From positions 8,515,519-8,579,518 of the forward strand of contig NZ_KB911581.1 of assembly GCF_000383595.1 (NCBI RefSeq): a stretch of 64,000 bases of DNA, given 5' to 3'. The notes beneath the pieces were generated by a model. The model had not been told where the DNA came from. It searched no databases and saw only the letters and a program-made list of their open reading frames with translations. The position numbers and the translations under genes are program-made. Shown here one piece after another: positions 36,786 to 45,495 of this stretch (within the stretch, counting starts at the first letter, position 1; every line of letters starts with the position of its first letter). This DNA comes from Streptomyces bottropensis ATCC 25435 (GTDB lineage Bacteria > Actinomycetota > Actinomycetes > Streptomycetales > Streptomycetaceae).

Positions 36786-37652
36786 ATGTGCCCCCAGCGG
36801 CCGAAGTCCGACCGGCCGACAGCTCGGCCGACCCCCCAACGCGAGGTCACCGCCTGGCGGCCGCGGGTGCCCGGCATCGTCGAGGTGTTCCACGCGCACT
36901 ACACGGAGTACGCGTACCCGATGCACGTGCACGACGTCTGGACGCTGCTGATCGTCGACGACGGGGCCGTGCGCTACGAGTTGGACCGGCATGAGCACGG
37001 GACACCGAACGACACGGTCTCGTTGCTGCCGCCCTACGTGCCGCACAACGGGGCGCCGGTCACGGACGAGGGTTTCCGCAAGCGGGTGTTGTACCTGGAC
37101 CTGGATAGCACCCTGGACGAGAGCCTGATCGGGGCGGCCGTGGACGGCCCCGACCTGCGGGATCCGCTGCTGCGGCGGCGGGTGGGGCAGTTGCACGCGG
37201 CCCTCGCGCGGCCGGGGGACGAGCTGGAGGCGGAGAGCCGGCTGGCGCTCGTCGGGGAGCGGCTGCGCGGTCATCTGCGCAGGCCACCGGCGCGTGCGGC
37301 CGCACAGCCGCCCGGCGGCCCCACGGTCGCCCACCGGCTGCGCGAACTCCTCGACGAGCGGGTCGCGGACGGGGTCACCCTGGCGGAGGCCGCGGGCACG
37401 GTGCACGCCCACCCCGCACATCTCGTACGGGCGTTCGGAGCGGCCTTCGGGATCGCGCCGCACCAGTACCTGATGTCCCGGCGGGTGGAGCGGGCCAGGC
37501 GGTTGCTGCTGGACGGGATGCGGCCGGGCGAGGCCGCGGCGGTGGCCGGGTTCTACGACCAGGCCCATCTGACGCGGCACTTCAGGCGGTGGGTGGGTGT
37601 CACCCCTGGCCGCTTTCGGAGCGGTCGGCCTTCGCACGGGTCAGGTGGCTGA
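36786..37652 (+). CDS. AraC-family transcriptional regulator
   Basis: 288 residues. The N-terminal cupin has the AraC-binding pattern EVFHAHYTEYAYPMHVHDVW and SLLPPYVPHNG. The C-terminal double HTH is VTLAEAAGTVHAHPAHLVRAFGAAFG followed by VERARRLLLDGMRPGEAAAVAGFYDQAHLTRHFRRWVGVTPG. The ATG at 36786 has no ribosome site, but TACGTT 6 nt upstream fits a leaderless -10. Divergent from DUF2000, a frequent pairing. The 3' end overlaps the YbjN gene tail-to-tail by 53 bp. Confidence 0.9.
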   Translation: MCPQRPKSDRPTARPTPQREVTAWRPRVPGIVEVFHAHYTEYAYPMHVHDVWTLLIVDDGAVRYELDRHEHGTPNDTVSLLPPYVPHNGAPVTDEGFRKRVLYLDLDSTLDESLIGAAVDGPDLRDPLLRRRVGQLHAALARPGDELEAESRLALVGERLRGHLRRPPARAAAQPPGGPTVAHRLRELLDERVADGVTLAEAAGTVHAHPAHLVRAFGAAFGIAPHQYLMSRRVERARRLLLDGMRPGEAAAVAGFYDQAHLTRHFRRWVGVTPGRFRSGRPSHGSGG

Positions 37653-38112
37653 ACGCGTCCAGGTTGCGCGTCGACTCCCCTCGGGACACGCGCCAGGCGT
37701 ACTCCTTGCGGATCGCGGAGGCGAATCCCAGTTCGAGAAGGGTGTTGAAGGCGCCGTCGGCCGCTTCCAGGACCTGGCCGAGGAGGCCGTCGATGCCGTC
37801 GGGGGTGACGGCGGAGAGGGGCAGCCGGGCCGTGACGTAGACGTCGCCGAGCGGGTCGACGGCGTAACTCACGCCGTACAGCTTGAGGTTGCGCTCCAGG
37901 AGCCAGCGGTGGACGCCCGCCTCGTTCTCGTCGGGGTGGCGGATCACGAAGGCGTTGAGGGAGAGGGAGTGCCGGCCGACGATCAGGGAGACGGTCGTCG
38001 AGAGTTTGCGGGTGCCGGGGAGCTTCACGACGTAGGTGCCGGGTGCCGGGCTCTCCCACTCCAGCTCGGCCTCGTTGAGGACCTGCTCGATGATCGACGC
38101 TTCGTCAGCCAT
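37600..38112 (-). CDS. YbjN-domain protein (type III secretion chaperone-like fold)
   Basis: 170 residues. IIEQVLNEAELEWESPAPGTYVVKLPG, TVSLIVGRHSLSLNAFVIRHPDEN and LPLSAVTPDGIDGLLGQVLEAADG match the YbjN family common next to mshA in actinobacteria. It is cytoplasmic and of unknown role. ATG 38112 is the only start near the domain edge. It lies 109 bp downstream of mshA in the same direction and may be cotranscribed with it. Confidence 0.85.
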   Translation of the reverse strand: MADEASIIEQVLNEAELEWESPAPGTYVVKLPGTRKLSTTVSLIVGRHSLSLNAFVIRHPDENEAGVHRWLLERNLKLYGVSYAVDPLGDVYVTARLPLSAVTPDGIDGLLGQVLEAADGAFNTLLELGFASAIRKEYAWRVSRGESTRNLDAFSHLTRAKADRSESGQG

Positions 38113-38221
38113 GGGGCGAGCGTACCCGTCGGTAGGGGTGGGCGGCGGGTGGCGGATGGGGGGTGGCCACCGCCCTTTCGGTCGGGCGGGCAGTCGGGCG
38201 GGCGGTGGGCCACACCGCCGC

Positions 38222-39562
38222 TCACGCGTAGTGGCCCCGCACCCGGTGCCTTCGGTGGTCCTGCACGGCCGCCGCGTAGACGTCCGCGGTGGCGGCGGCC
38301 GAGGTGTCCCAGCCGAAGGACTCGGCGTGGGCGGCGGCGGCCGCGCCCATGCGGGCGGGCAGTTCCGGGTTGTCGGCGAAATCGCGGAGTACGCGCGCGT
38401 AGGCGGCGGGATCGTGGCCCTGCACCAGGAAGCCGGTCCGCCCGTCCCGCACGGCGACCGGGAGGCCGCCCACCGAGGCCGCCAGCACCGGCGTACCGGC
38501 CGCCTGCGCCTCGATGGCGACGAGCCCGAAGGACTCGCTGTACGACGGCATGACCAGCACGGACGCCGCCCGGAACCAGTCCGCGAGCTGCTCCTGGCCG
38601 ACGGGCGGCCGGAACCGTACGACATCGGCTATCCCGAGCCGCGCGGCCAGCTTCTGCAGGCCTTCCGGCTTGGCGAGGCCACTGCCGCTCGGCCCGCCGA
38701 CCACCGGCACCACGATCCTCGACCGCAGCTCGGGACGCTCGTCGAGGAGGACGGCGACGGCGCGCAGCAGGACGTCAGGGGCCTTCAGGGGCTGGATACG
38801 GCCGGCGAAGAGGGGGATCAGGGCGTCCTGGGGCAGGCCGAGACGGGCCCTCGCCGCCGCGCGGCCGTCGGCCGGCCGGAAGCGGTCGAGGTTCACGCCC
38901 GGGTGGACGACGGCGACCTTGGCCGGGTCGGCCTCGTAGTGGCGTACGAGTTCGTCGGCCTCCTCCGCCGTGTTGGCGATGAGGCGGTCGGCGGCACGGA
39001 CGATCTGGGTCTCGCCGATGACGCGGGCGGCGGGCTCGGGGGTGTCGTCGTCGGCGAGCGCGGCGTTCTTGACCTTGGCCATCGTGTGCATGGCGTGCAC
39101 CAGGGGGACGCCCCAGCGTTCAGCGGCGAGCCAGCCGACGTGACCGGAGAGCCAGTAGTGCGAGTGGACCAGGTCGTAGTAGCCCGGCCGGTGGCCCGCC
39201 CACGCCTGCATCACACCGTGCGTGAAGGCGCACAGCTGGGCCGGGAGTTCCTCCTTCGCCAGCCCTTCGTACGGGCCCGCGTCGACGTGCCGGACGAGGA
39301 CGCCCGGGGCCAGCTCGACCGTCGGGGGCAGGGCGCCCGTCGTGGCCCGGGTGAAGATCTCCACCTCGACGTTCTGCGCGGCCAGCCGCTGCGCCAGCTC
39401 CACGATGTAGACGTTCATCCCGCCCGCGTCACCCGTGCCGGGCTGGTGCAGCGGCGACGTGTGCACCGACAGCATCGCGACCCGGCGGGGCTTCCGGTGC
39501 AGCCGAAGCCGCCCGGCGCCGACCGGGGAGCGCCGTCCGAGCCTGCTGACGTAGTGGCTCAC
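38222..39562 (-). CDS. mshA: D-inositol-3-phosphate glycosyltransferase MshA
   Basis: 446 residues, GT4 fold. The N-terminal acceptor region contains HTSPLHQPGTGDAGGMNVYI, then YDLVHSHYWLSGHVG. The donor site is LFAGRIQPLKAPDVLLRA, and the retaining glycosyltransferase motif is SYSESFGLVAIEAQAAGTPV. It makes GlcNAc-inositol phosphate, the first step of mycothiol synthesis. GTG 39562 follows GAGGAGG. A sigma-R-like promoter lies about 60-90 nt upstream. Confidence 0.96.
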   Translation of the reverse strand: MSHYVSRLGRRSPVGAGRLRLHRKPRRVAMLSVHTSPLHQPGTGDAGGMNVYIVELAQRLAAQNVEVEIFTRATTGALPPTVELAPGVLVRHVDAGPYEGLAKEELPAQLCAFTHGVMQAWAGHRPGYYDLVHSHYWLSGHVGWLAAERWGVPLVHAMHTMAKVKNAALADDDTPEPAARVIGETQIVRAADRLIANTAEEADELVRHYEADPAKVAVVHPGVNLDRFRPADGRAAARARLGLPQDALIPLFAGRIQPLKAPDVLLRAVAVLLDERPELRSRIVVPVVGGPSGSGLAKPEGLQKLAARLGIADVVRFRPPVGQEQLADWFRAASVLVMPSYSESFGLVAIEAQAAGTPVLAASVGGLPVAVRDGRTGFLVQGHDPAAYARVLRDFADNPELPARMGAAAAAHAESFGWDTSAAATADVYAAAVQDHRRHRVRGHYA

Positions 39563-39623
39563 GTGGCGTCCTCCTCGCTCCGGGCATGCCGTTCGGAGGG
39601 TGTGGGGCCCTCTGGTCAGGCAG

Positions 39624-39650
39624 AACGCCGGAGGAGGCCGTTCCATTTCC
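39624..39650 (-). promoter_or_regulatory. sigma-R-like promoter of mshA
   Basis: On the minus strand GGAAAT is followed after exactly 18 nt by GTT, one mismatch from the sigma-R consensus GGGAAT-N18-GTT. In S. coelicolor mshA is known to be induced by sigma-R under thiol stress, which supports the call. Confidence 0.6.
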
Positions 39651-39792
39651 GTTTTGCAGAAATATTACCGAATCTCGCTCAACCGTTCGATCGCATGGTG
39701 AGTGGTGGGGCGGTGACGCCGTCCAGGGACGGGTGCCCCTCGGCAGGGAAGCGCGCGATCACCCGAAGGCGCCGGAGGAATACGCTCACTGC

Positions 39793-40590
39793 ATGGCAAG
39801 ACCAGTCGGCACCGTGACGCGCGGCACCACCAACCCCAACCGCCTGCGCCGCATGGACCGCTGGATCGCGGCGACGCACGGCGCCGAACTCCGCCGTGCC
39901 ACCGCGCCCCTCGCCGTCGACCTCGGCTACGGCGCCGCCCCCTGGACCGCCGTCGAGCTTCTGCGCCGCCTGCGCGAGACGGCGCCCCGCACCGAGGTGG
40001 TCGGCGTCGAGATCGACCCGGCCAGGGTCGCGGCGGCGAAGCCGTACGCGTGCGAGGGCCTGACCTTCCGGCACGGCGGCTTCGAGGTGCCCGTACCGGG
40101 CCGCCCGACCCTCGTCCGGGCGGCGAACGTCCTGCGCCAGTACGACGAGGAGGAGGTCAGGGCCGTCTGGGAGCGCCTGTGCGCCCGCCTCGCGCCGGCC
40201 ACGCCCTCGTCATCGGGGGGCCTGCTCGTCGAGGGCACCTGCGACGAGATCGGCCGCCGCCACGTCTGGGTCGCGCTCGGCCCGGAGGGCCCCCGCACGG
40301 TCACCTTCGCCACCCGCCTCGGCTCCCTGGACCGCCCCTCCGACCTCGCCGAACGCCTCCCCAAGGCCCTCATCCACCGCAATGTCCCCGGCGAACCGGT
40401 GCACGCCTTCCTCCGCGACTTCGACCGCGCCTGGGCCGCCGCGGCCCCCTACGCCTCGTACGGGGCCCGCCAGCGCTGGATCCGCACCGCTCGCACCCTC
40501 GGCGCGGACTGGCCGGTTCGGGACGGGGTGAGGCGATGGCGGCAGGGCGAAGTCACGGTGGCGTGGGAGGCGTTGGCGCCGAGGGTGTGA
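39793..40590 (+). CDS. class I SAM-dependent methyltransferase-like protein
   Basis: 265 residues. The SAM-binding motif I appears as VDLGYGAAPWTAVELL, motif II as VVGVEIDPARVAAAKPYA, with FRHGGFEVP and RAANVLRQYDEEEV after it. Substrate unknown; close homologues follow mshA in Streptomyces. The N-terminus (RGTTNPNRLRRMDRWI) is conserved. The ribosome site is poor: GGAGGA lies 12-17 nt upstream of the ATG. Confidence 0.8.
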   Translation: MARPVGTVTRGTTNPNRLRRMDRWIAATHGAELRRATAPLAVDLGYGAAPWTAVELLRRLRETAPRTEVVGVEIDPARVAAAKPYACEGLTFRHGGFEVPVPGRPTLVRAANVLRQYDEEEVRAVWERLCARLAPATPSSSGGLLVEGTCDEIGRRHVWVALGPEGPRTVTFATRLGSLDRPSDLAERLPKALIHRNVPGEPVHAFLRDFDRAWAAAAPYASYGARQRWIRTARTLGADWPVRDGVRRWRQGEVTVAWEALAPRV

Positions 40591-40955
40591 GCGGGCATCC
40601 CGACCCCATCCGCACCGATTACACAGAGCGATTTTTCGTGACAGACGGGAACGATCGCCTCGGGCCGATCGTCACACGGACGGGAGCAACGCTCTCCCCG
40701 ACTCGTGAGTCACACAGATGCGAGCGGAAGCGGGCGAGCGGAAGAGCGCACAGAGAGGAGGGGCGGGGAAGGCAGGGCGGACAGGGCAGGGCGTGCAGGG
40801 GGCGGACGCGGAGCAGCAAGGGGGAGCCAGGGACGGAGAGTTCGTGGTCGCTCACCCCTGTTGGATCACGCGACGCCGTGACACGATCACCGAGCACCGG
40901 CAAGTTACTGACGGTTAACCAGTTCTTTTTCCAAGTGGGGTTGGGGGCAAGAGGT
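40591..40955 (+). promoter_or_regulatory. long purine-rich leader of the NlpC/P60 gene
   Basis: 365 bp before the cell-wall hydrolase. From about 40725 to 40850 the plus strand is strongly purine-rich (GAGAGGAGGGG, GGGGGAGCCAGGGACGGAGAG). I looked for the c-di-AMP (ydaO) riboswitch that precedes many Streptomyces hydrolases and did not see its conserved core. A promoter is likely but not pinpointed. Confidence 0.4.
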
Positions 40956-42083
40956 ATGGGAGCCGGCAGGCGCAGCCTGACCATGGCGGCCGTGGCCGTG
41001 GTCTGCGCGATGACCGTGCTGGGCGCACCGGTCAACGCGTACGCGAGCCAGACGAAACCGACCGAGCCGACCCCGGGTCCGGCCCCGTCGCCGTCGAACA
41101 CCGCGGGCGGTTCCGGCACTCCGGAGACGTACCCGACTCCCGTGACGAACGAGGAGTTGGAGGCCGTACGCACGAAGCTGGAAGGTCTCTACCACGACGT
41201 GGCGGTCGCCACGGACGCGTACAACGCGGCCGAGGAGAAGGCCGACAAGCAGTCCGAGGAGCTCGTCGATCTGGCCCACGAGGTCGACAAGGGCCACGCG
41301 AAGCTGGACAAGTTGCAGGATCTCATCGGCGCCGCGGCCCGCGCCCAGTACCGCGGCGGCGGCCTCCCGCCCGAGGTGCAGCTGTGGCTGACGGAGAACC
41401 CCCAGGACTTCCTGGAGGGTGCGGACCGTCTGCGCCAGGGCCAGCTCGCGACCAAGGGTCTGCTCGCGGAGATGACCCGGACCCAGGAGGACTTGGAGCA
41501 GTACGCCAAGGACGCCTCCGCGCGCTGGAAGAAGCTGGAGACCAACCGCAAGGCCAAGGAGAAGGCCAAGAAGAAGATCAAGAAGCAGATCGCCGCCGCC
41601 GAGGAGCTGGAAGGCCAGCTGGAGGACGACGAGCGTGAGCGGCTGGTGCAGTTGGAGGAGGCCGCCGCGGAGAAGTCACAGGCCACGTGGCTGGACTCCG
41701 GCATCCTGGACGAGATCAACGGCAAGGCGTCGCCGCAGGGCAAGCAGGCCGTGAAGTTCGCGACGGACCAGATAGGCAAGTGGTACGAGTGGGGCGCCGA
41801 GGGCCCCGACACCTACGACTGCTCCGGTCTCACCAGCAAGGCCTGGGCCGCCGCCGGCCTGACCATCCCCCGCACCTCCCAGGAGCAGTGGCGTCTGCTC
41901 AAGCACATCGACATCCAGGACATGCGCCCCGGCGACCTCATCATCTATAACGCCGACGCCAGCCATGTCGCCATGTACCTGGGCAACGGCTCCATAGTCC
42001 ACGCCCCCCGCCCGAACCGTAAGGTGTCGATCGCCGGGGCAGGGACGATGCAGATCCTGGGAGTCGTACGACCGGACGCGTGA
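40956..42083 (+). CDS. NlpC/P60 cell-wall endopeptidase with coiled coil
   Basis: 375 residues. A signal peptide (RRSLTMAAVAVVCAMTVLGAPVNAYA) is followed by a Pro/Thr linker. A long coiled coil covers about 70-240 (KLEGLYHDVAVATDAYNAAEEK and onward), and a C-terminal NlpC/P60 domain carries catalytic Cys in YDCSGLTSKAW, His in ASHVAMYLG and HAP. It should be secreted and cut stem peptides of peptidoglycan, like RipA/SwlA-type hydrolases. ATG 40956 gives a proper signal peptide. AAGAGG is close to it. Confidence 0.92.
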   Translation: MGAGRRSLTMAAVAVVCAMTVLGAPVNAYASQTKPTEPTPGPAPSPSNTAGGSGTPETYPTPVTNEELEAVRTKLEGLYHDVAVATDAYNAAEEKADKQSEELVDLAHEVDKGHAKLDKLQDLIGAAARAQYRGGGLPPEVQLWLTENPQDFLEGADRLRQGQLATKGLLAEMTRTQEDLEQYAKDASARWKKLETNRKAKEKAKKKIKKQIAAAEELEGQLEDDERERLVQLEEAAAEKSQATWLDSGILDEINGKASPQGKQAVKFATDQIGKWYEWGAEGPDTYDCSGLTSKAWAAAGLTIPRTSQEQWRLLKHIDIQDMRPGDLIIYNADASHVAMYLGNGSIVHAPRPNRKVSIAGAGTMQILGVVRPDA

Positions 42084-42144
42084 GCGGGTCGCCTGCGGCG
42101 GGGCGATCCCGGTGCCGGTGCCGACGGCGATGCGGGTGCCGGTC

Positions 42145-42221
42145 GGCAGCGGCAGCGGCAGCGGCAGCGGCAGCGGCAGCGGCAGCGGCAGCGGCAGCGG
42201 CAGCGGCAGCGGCAGCGGCAG
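42145..42221. repeat. hexanucleotide microsatellite (GGCAGC), nearly 13 copies
   Basis: 77 nt of uninterrupted GGCAGC, non-coding, 60 bp after the NlpC/P60 stop. Confidence 0.98.
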
Positions 42222-42342
42222 GTGAAACGTCGCCCCTGCCGGGCGGGTGCGCCTGACGCGTGAGTGATTCCCGTACCGGGTGGCCGGTGGGGCGGGCGGC
42301 TGCGTGGCGACGCGCACCAAGCCGTTGGCCGCACGGCCACCG

Positions 42343-42377
42343 GGCAGGCGGCAGGCGGCAGGCGGCAGGCGGCAGGC
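42343..42377. repeat. heptanucleotide tandem repeat (GGCAGGC), 5 copies
   Basis: Five exact copies and a partial sixth. The unit differs from the hexamer array 120 bp upstream by one extra G. Confidence 0.95.
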
Positions 42378-42688
42378 GGCGCACGACCCGCGGGGGCTGG
42401 CCAGTGGGCGCCGACCGCGCCCCCGCCGTTCACGTGACCCAGCCCACGTGACTCGCACCACCTTTCCCGACCCGGCTCAACCTCCGCCGCGTGACATACG
42501 TCATCCCAGGAGAAAGCCCTGCCATGTCCAAGTGCGGTACATGATGCGGCATATGACTCCGGCCGTTTGCCGCCCGGCGTCCCGCCGAGCATTCCGTTGC
42601 GGCGGCGCCTGACGCTATGGTCCCCGTCGGTGGGTCGAGGTCCCTCGCCCCACCGTGCCCTCGGGGGGAGGGAAGGAACCCAAACACG

Positions 42689-44119
42689 ATGCCCGTACCC
42701 GTACCGCGGCAGAGAGCGATCCCGGCCGTGGAGAGTGGTCAGGCGCACGCCGTGTCCGCATCCAGCGGACCGTCCGGAGAGGGGGCGGCCATGAACGCCT
42801 CGGCCCTGGCCCCTGCAGACAATTCGAAGACGCCCGGCCCCACCGGCGACCGCGCCACGGGCCCGGCCGGCCTGCCCGGCCCCGCCGCACAGCCCGGCGG
42901 ACCCACCAACCTCACGGTCCTCCTCATCGAGGACGACCCGGCGGGTTCCCTCAACGTGCCCGAGCTGCTCGACTCCACGGGCAAGCCGATCCGCGTCCGC
43001 ACCGCCCGCAACCTCACCGAGGCCCAGCGGCTGCTGACCGACGACGTCAACTGCATCCTCCTGGACCTGGCACTCCCGGCCCCGGCCCGCCCGACCGACA
43101 CGGACACCGAGGCGGCCGACTGCCCCGAGGACGAACTCTTCGTCCTCAAACACGTCCTGCGACTGGCCCCCCGCCACGCCGTTCTGGCCCTCACAGACTC
43201 CGGCGACGTCGAACGCGGCACGGAGGCAGTACGGGTCGGAGCACAGGACTACCTCTTCCGGGACGAGGTGGACGGCCGCCTGCTGAGCCGCGCGATCCGC
43301 TACGCGGTGGAGCGCAAGCGCTCGGACACCGCCGAGCGCCGGCTCACGGAGTCCAAGCTGCGCGCCCAGGAGAACGCCCGCCTGGAGCGCGGCCTGCTGC
43401 CGACGCCGCTGCTGGAGGGCTCGTCCCTGCGGTTCGCTGCCCGCTACCGGCCGGGCCGTTCCCGCGCCCTGCTCGGCGGCGACTTCTACGACACCGTCCG
43501 CACTCCCGACGGCACCGTGCACGTCATGATCGGTGACGTCTGCGGGCACGGCCCCGACGAGGCGGCACTCGGTGTGGAGCTGCGGATCGCGTGGCGGGCG
43601 CTGACGTTCGCGGGGCTGTGCGGCGACGAGTTGCTGTCCACGCTGCAGCGCGTCCTGGAACACGAACGCGAGAGCGACGAGATCTTCGCGACGCTCTGCA
43701 CGGTCGACATCGCCCCCGACGGCCGCCGCGCGGGCCTCTGCCTCGCCGGCCACCCGGCCCCGCTGATCGTGCGCCACGGCCGCGGCATCCGGCCCACCCA
43801 GCCGGCCGACCTACTGCCGCACGACAACGGCGGCCCGGCCCTCGGCCTGCTGCCGAACGCCCGCTGGCCGCGTACACAGATCGAGCTGGGCGCCGCCTGG
43901 AGTCTGATGCTCTACACGGACGGCCTGATAGAAGGCCGGATCGGCCAGGGCAAGGAGCGGCTGGGGCAGGACGGCATGGTCGAGATGGTCCGCCGTCAGC
44001 TCGCCGAGGGTCTGCGCGGCGAGGATCTGCTGCGCGCGGCGGTGAACGAGGTCCGCGACCTCAACGGCGGCGAACTGACCGATGACGTGGCGGTCCTCCT
44101 GCTGGACCGAGAGGGCTGA
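42689..44119 (+). CDS. receiver-PP2C (RsbU/SpoIIE-type) response-regulator phosphatase
   Basis: 476 residues. After a disordered Pro/Ala N-terminus of about 75 residues comes a CheY-like receiver (LLIEDDPAGSL, NCILLDLALP with the acceptor Asp, and VGAQDYLFRDEVDG). A helical linker and a PP2C/SpoIIE phosphatase domain follow (LLGGDFYDTVRTPDG, MIGDVCGHGPDEAAL, CLAGHPAPL, MLYTDGLIEGR, LTDDVAVLLLD). Such proteins dephosphorylate anti-anti-sigma factors to control stress or developmental sigma factors. ATG 42689 follows GGAAGGAA; ATG 42791 is an alternative. The position where the receiver usually has the invariant Lys reads FRDE, so signalling may be altered. Confidence 0.9.
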   Translation: MPVPVPRQRAIPAVESGQAHAVSASSGPSGEGAAMNASALAPADNSKTPGPTGDRATGPAGLPGPAAQPGGPTNLTVLLIEDDPAGSLNVPELLDSTGKPIRVRTARNLTEAQRLLTDDVNCILLDLALPAPARPTDTDTEAADCPEDELFVLKHVLRLAPRHAVLALTDSGDVERGTEAVRVGAQDYLFRDEVDGRLLSRAIRYAVERKRSDTAERRLTESKLRAQENARLERGLLPTPLLEGSSLRFAARYRPGRSRALLGGDFYDTVRTPDGTVHVMIGDVCGHGPDEAALGVELRIAWRALTFAGLCGDELLSTLQRVLEHERESDEIFATLCTVDIAPDGRRAGLCLAGHPAPLIVRHGRGIRPTQPADLLPHDNGGPALGLLPNARWPRTQIELGAAWSLMLYTDGLIEGRIGQGKERLGQDGMVEMVRRQLAEGLRGEDLLRAAVNEVRDLNGGELTDDVAVLLLDREG

Positions 44120-44181
44120 CGGGTCCGCCGAGGCTCCTCCCCGGCTCTTTCCCCTGCCCTTCGCCCTGCCCTGCTCCGGGG

Positions 44182-44526
44182 TCAGCGACCGCCGTTGTAC
44201 GGGCCGTACGGACCGTCGCTGCTGGAGCCTCGGCGGCCGCCGCCACCCCCGCCGCCGGAGATCTGCTTGACCGCGGGACGCACATCCACGATGTACACGA
44301 TGCTCGCGATGACGCCGATGATCGGCAGGAACGACAGGATCGAGAACAGATAGCTCACGACGAGGGCGATCCCGAGGATGATCAGCCAGAACACCTTGGT
44401 CTGCTTGTCCGCCGCGCGGAACGCGTCCTCACGCCGGAACGCGGCGTCGAAGAGCCCGAACGCGGCGAGAGCCATCAGGACGATCTTCAGAAGTCCCAGG
44501 AACCCCACGAAGCCCGTCATCAGCAT
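44182..44526 (-). CDS. DUF2516 membrane protein
   Basis: 114 residues. Two or three membrane segments (FLGLLKIVLMALAAFGLFDA, WLIILGIALVVSYLFSILSF, IIGVIASIVYIVDV) are separated by the conserved FRREDAFRAADKQTKVFW, followed by a Gly/Arg-rich cytoplasmic tail. DUF2516 proteins lie beside the HBHA-like gene in many actinobacteria; function unknown. The start is uncertain among GTG 44535, ATG 44526 and ATG 44520, none with a good ribosome site. Confidence 0.82.
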   Translation of the reverse strand: MLMTGFVGFLGLLKIVLMALAAFGLFDAAFRREDAFRAADKQTKVFWLIILGIALVVSYLFSILSFLPIIGVIASIVYIVDVRPAVKQISGGGGGGGRRGSSSDGPYGPYNGGR

Positions 44527-44666
44527 GCCGCCCACACCACCCGTTCCGTTCGCTCATCCGACTGCCGACCGGCTGTCCGGTGCCGAGGCCGACTCCTACG
44601 CGGCCACCGTACCCGTAGAACGGGCCGGCCACCCCAAAGGTGCCCGGCCCGTCTCCGTACCGCGAA

Positions 44667-44706
44667 GTACCGCGCGGGTACCTCCGAGATACCGCGCGGG
44701 TACCTC
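44667..44706. promoter_or_regulatory. duplicated GC palindrome upstream of DUF2516
   Basis: TACCGCGCGGGTACCTC occurs at 44668-44684 and again at 44690-44706, a 22-bp period of two helical turns. Each unit is centred on GTACC-GCGCG-GGTAC or a near match. This could be a double operator. Confidence 0.5.
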
Positions 44707-44766
44707 TCGCTCTGTCGCCGACTTCTCCGTCGGCTATGTCGCCCACCGGGCGGCGCGTCCTGCCGC

Positions 44767-45381
44767 CTACTTCGCGGGCGGGGTGGTCTTCTTCGCGGTC
44801 GGCGCCTTGCGGACCGGGGCCGGCTTCTTCGGCGCGGCCTTCTTGGCGGCGGGAGCGGGGGCGGGCGCGGCCTGGCCCGGAACCGGCTTGGCGGCCGCCG
44901 GCTCGTCCTTGACCTCGACCGGCTTGGAGTTCGGCTCGACGGCGATCGCCAGCTCCTCGATCTCCTCGGCGGCCTCGCCACGCCAGGTCTTCACGGCCTG
45001 CTCACCGTGCTCGGCGACCTTCTCGTACGTCTCGCGGGCCTTCACCGCGTACTCGGCGGCGACGCCGACGCTGCGCAGCGCGAGGTCCTGCGCGGTCTCA
45101 CCGAACTTCTTCAGGTCGGTGTCGAGGGTGCCGATGAACTCGGTGACCTTGGTCTGCAGGTTCTCCTGGGTCTCCTTGACCCGGGCGGTCGCCTTCTCCT
45201 GGACGGCCTTCGGGTCCGTCTGGCGTACGGCGTCGATCCGGGCCGGCGCCTCGGCGCGCAGCTGCTCGACGATGCCGGGGACCTTCTTCGCCTGCTGCAG
45301 GGCGAGGTCGGCGGTGCCGGCGGCGAAGTAGAACGGCGTCGGGTCGGTGACGGCCTTGCGGATGTCGTCGGTGATGGCCAT
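44767..45381 (-). CDS. heparin-binding-hemagglutinin-like / Lys-Ala-Pro tail protein
   Basis: 204 residues. A helical N-terminal domain (MAITDDIRKAVTDPTPFYFA, ADLALQQAKKVPGIVEQL) continues as a long coiled coil. It ends in a histone H1-like tail of KKAAPKKPAP repeats. The architecture matches mycobacterial HBHA. In Streptomyces the tail may bind anionic polymers, nucleic acid or the cell surface. No signal peptide is visible. It lies between DUF2516 and the XRE gene on the same strand, a conserved actinobacterial order. Confidence 0.85.
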   Translation of the reverse strand: MAITDDIRKAVTDPTPFYFAAGTADLALQQAKKVPGIVEQLRAEAPARIDAVRQTDPKAVQEKATARVKETQENLQTKVTEFIGTLDTDLKKFGETAQDLALRSVGVAAEYAVKARETYEKVAEHGEQAVKTWRGEAAEEIEELAIAVEPNSKPVEVKDEPAAAKPVPGQAAPAPAPAAKKAAPKKPAPVRKAPTAKKTTPPAK

Positions 45382-45495
45382 GGTGATGGTCCTCCGGGTT
45401 GCTGTCAGCTGAGGGTTTGTGTGGTTCGGGTCCGCGTACGAGACTTTGGCGCCGAAGCGGGCGAAGTCAGCGAAGTCTTCTGATCATCGAGGTCG

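Larger units (their letters stand above)
42084..42688. other. 605-bp intergenic region with simple-sequence repeats
   Basis: Between the hydrolase and the PP2C gene. It contains the two repeat tracts listed separately. No credible reading frame was found. The part after 42500 is less repetitive and likely contains the promoter of the downstream phosphatase. Confidence 0.5.

Noticed and set aside
40591..40955. c-di-AMP (ydaO-yuaA) riboswitch before the NlpC/P60 gene
   Set aside because: Expected from gene type, but the conserved core motifs were not found on inspection; a covariance-model search would decide.
42145..42221. CRISPR-like array
   Set aside because: It is a plain hexanucleotide microsatellite without spacers, and no cas genes are present.
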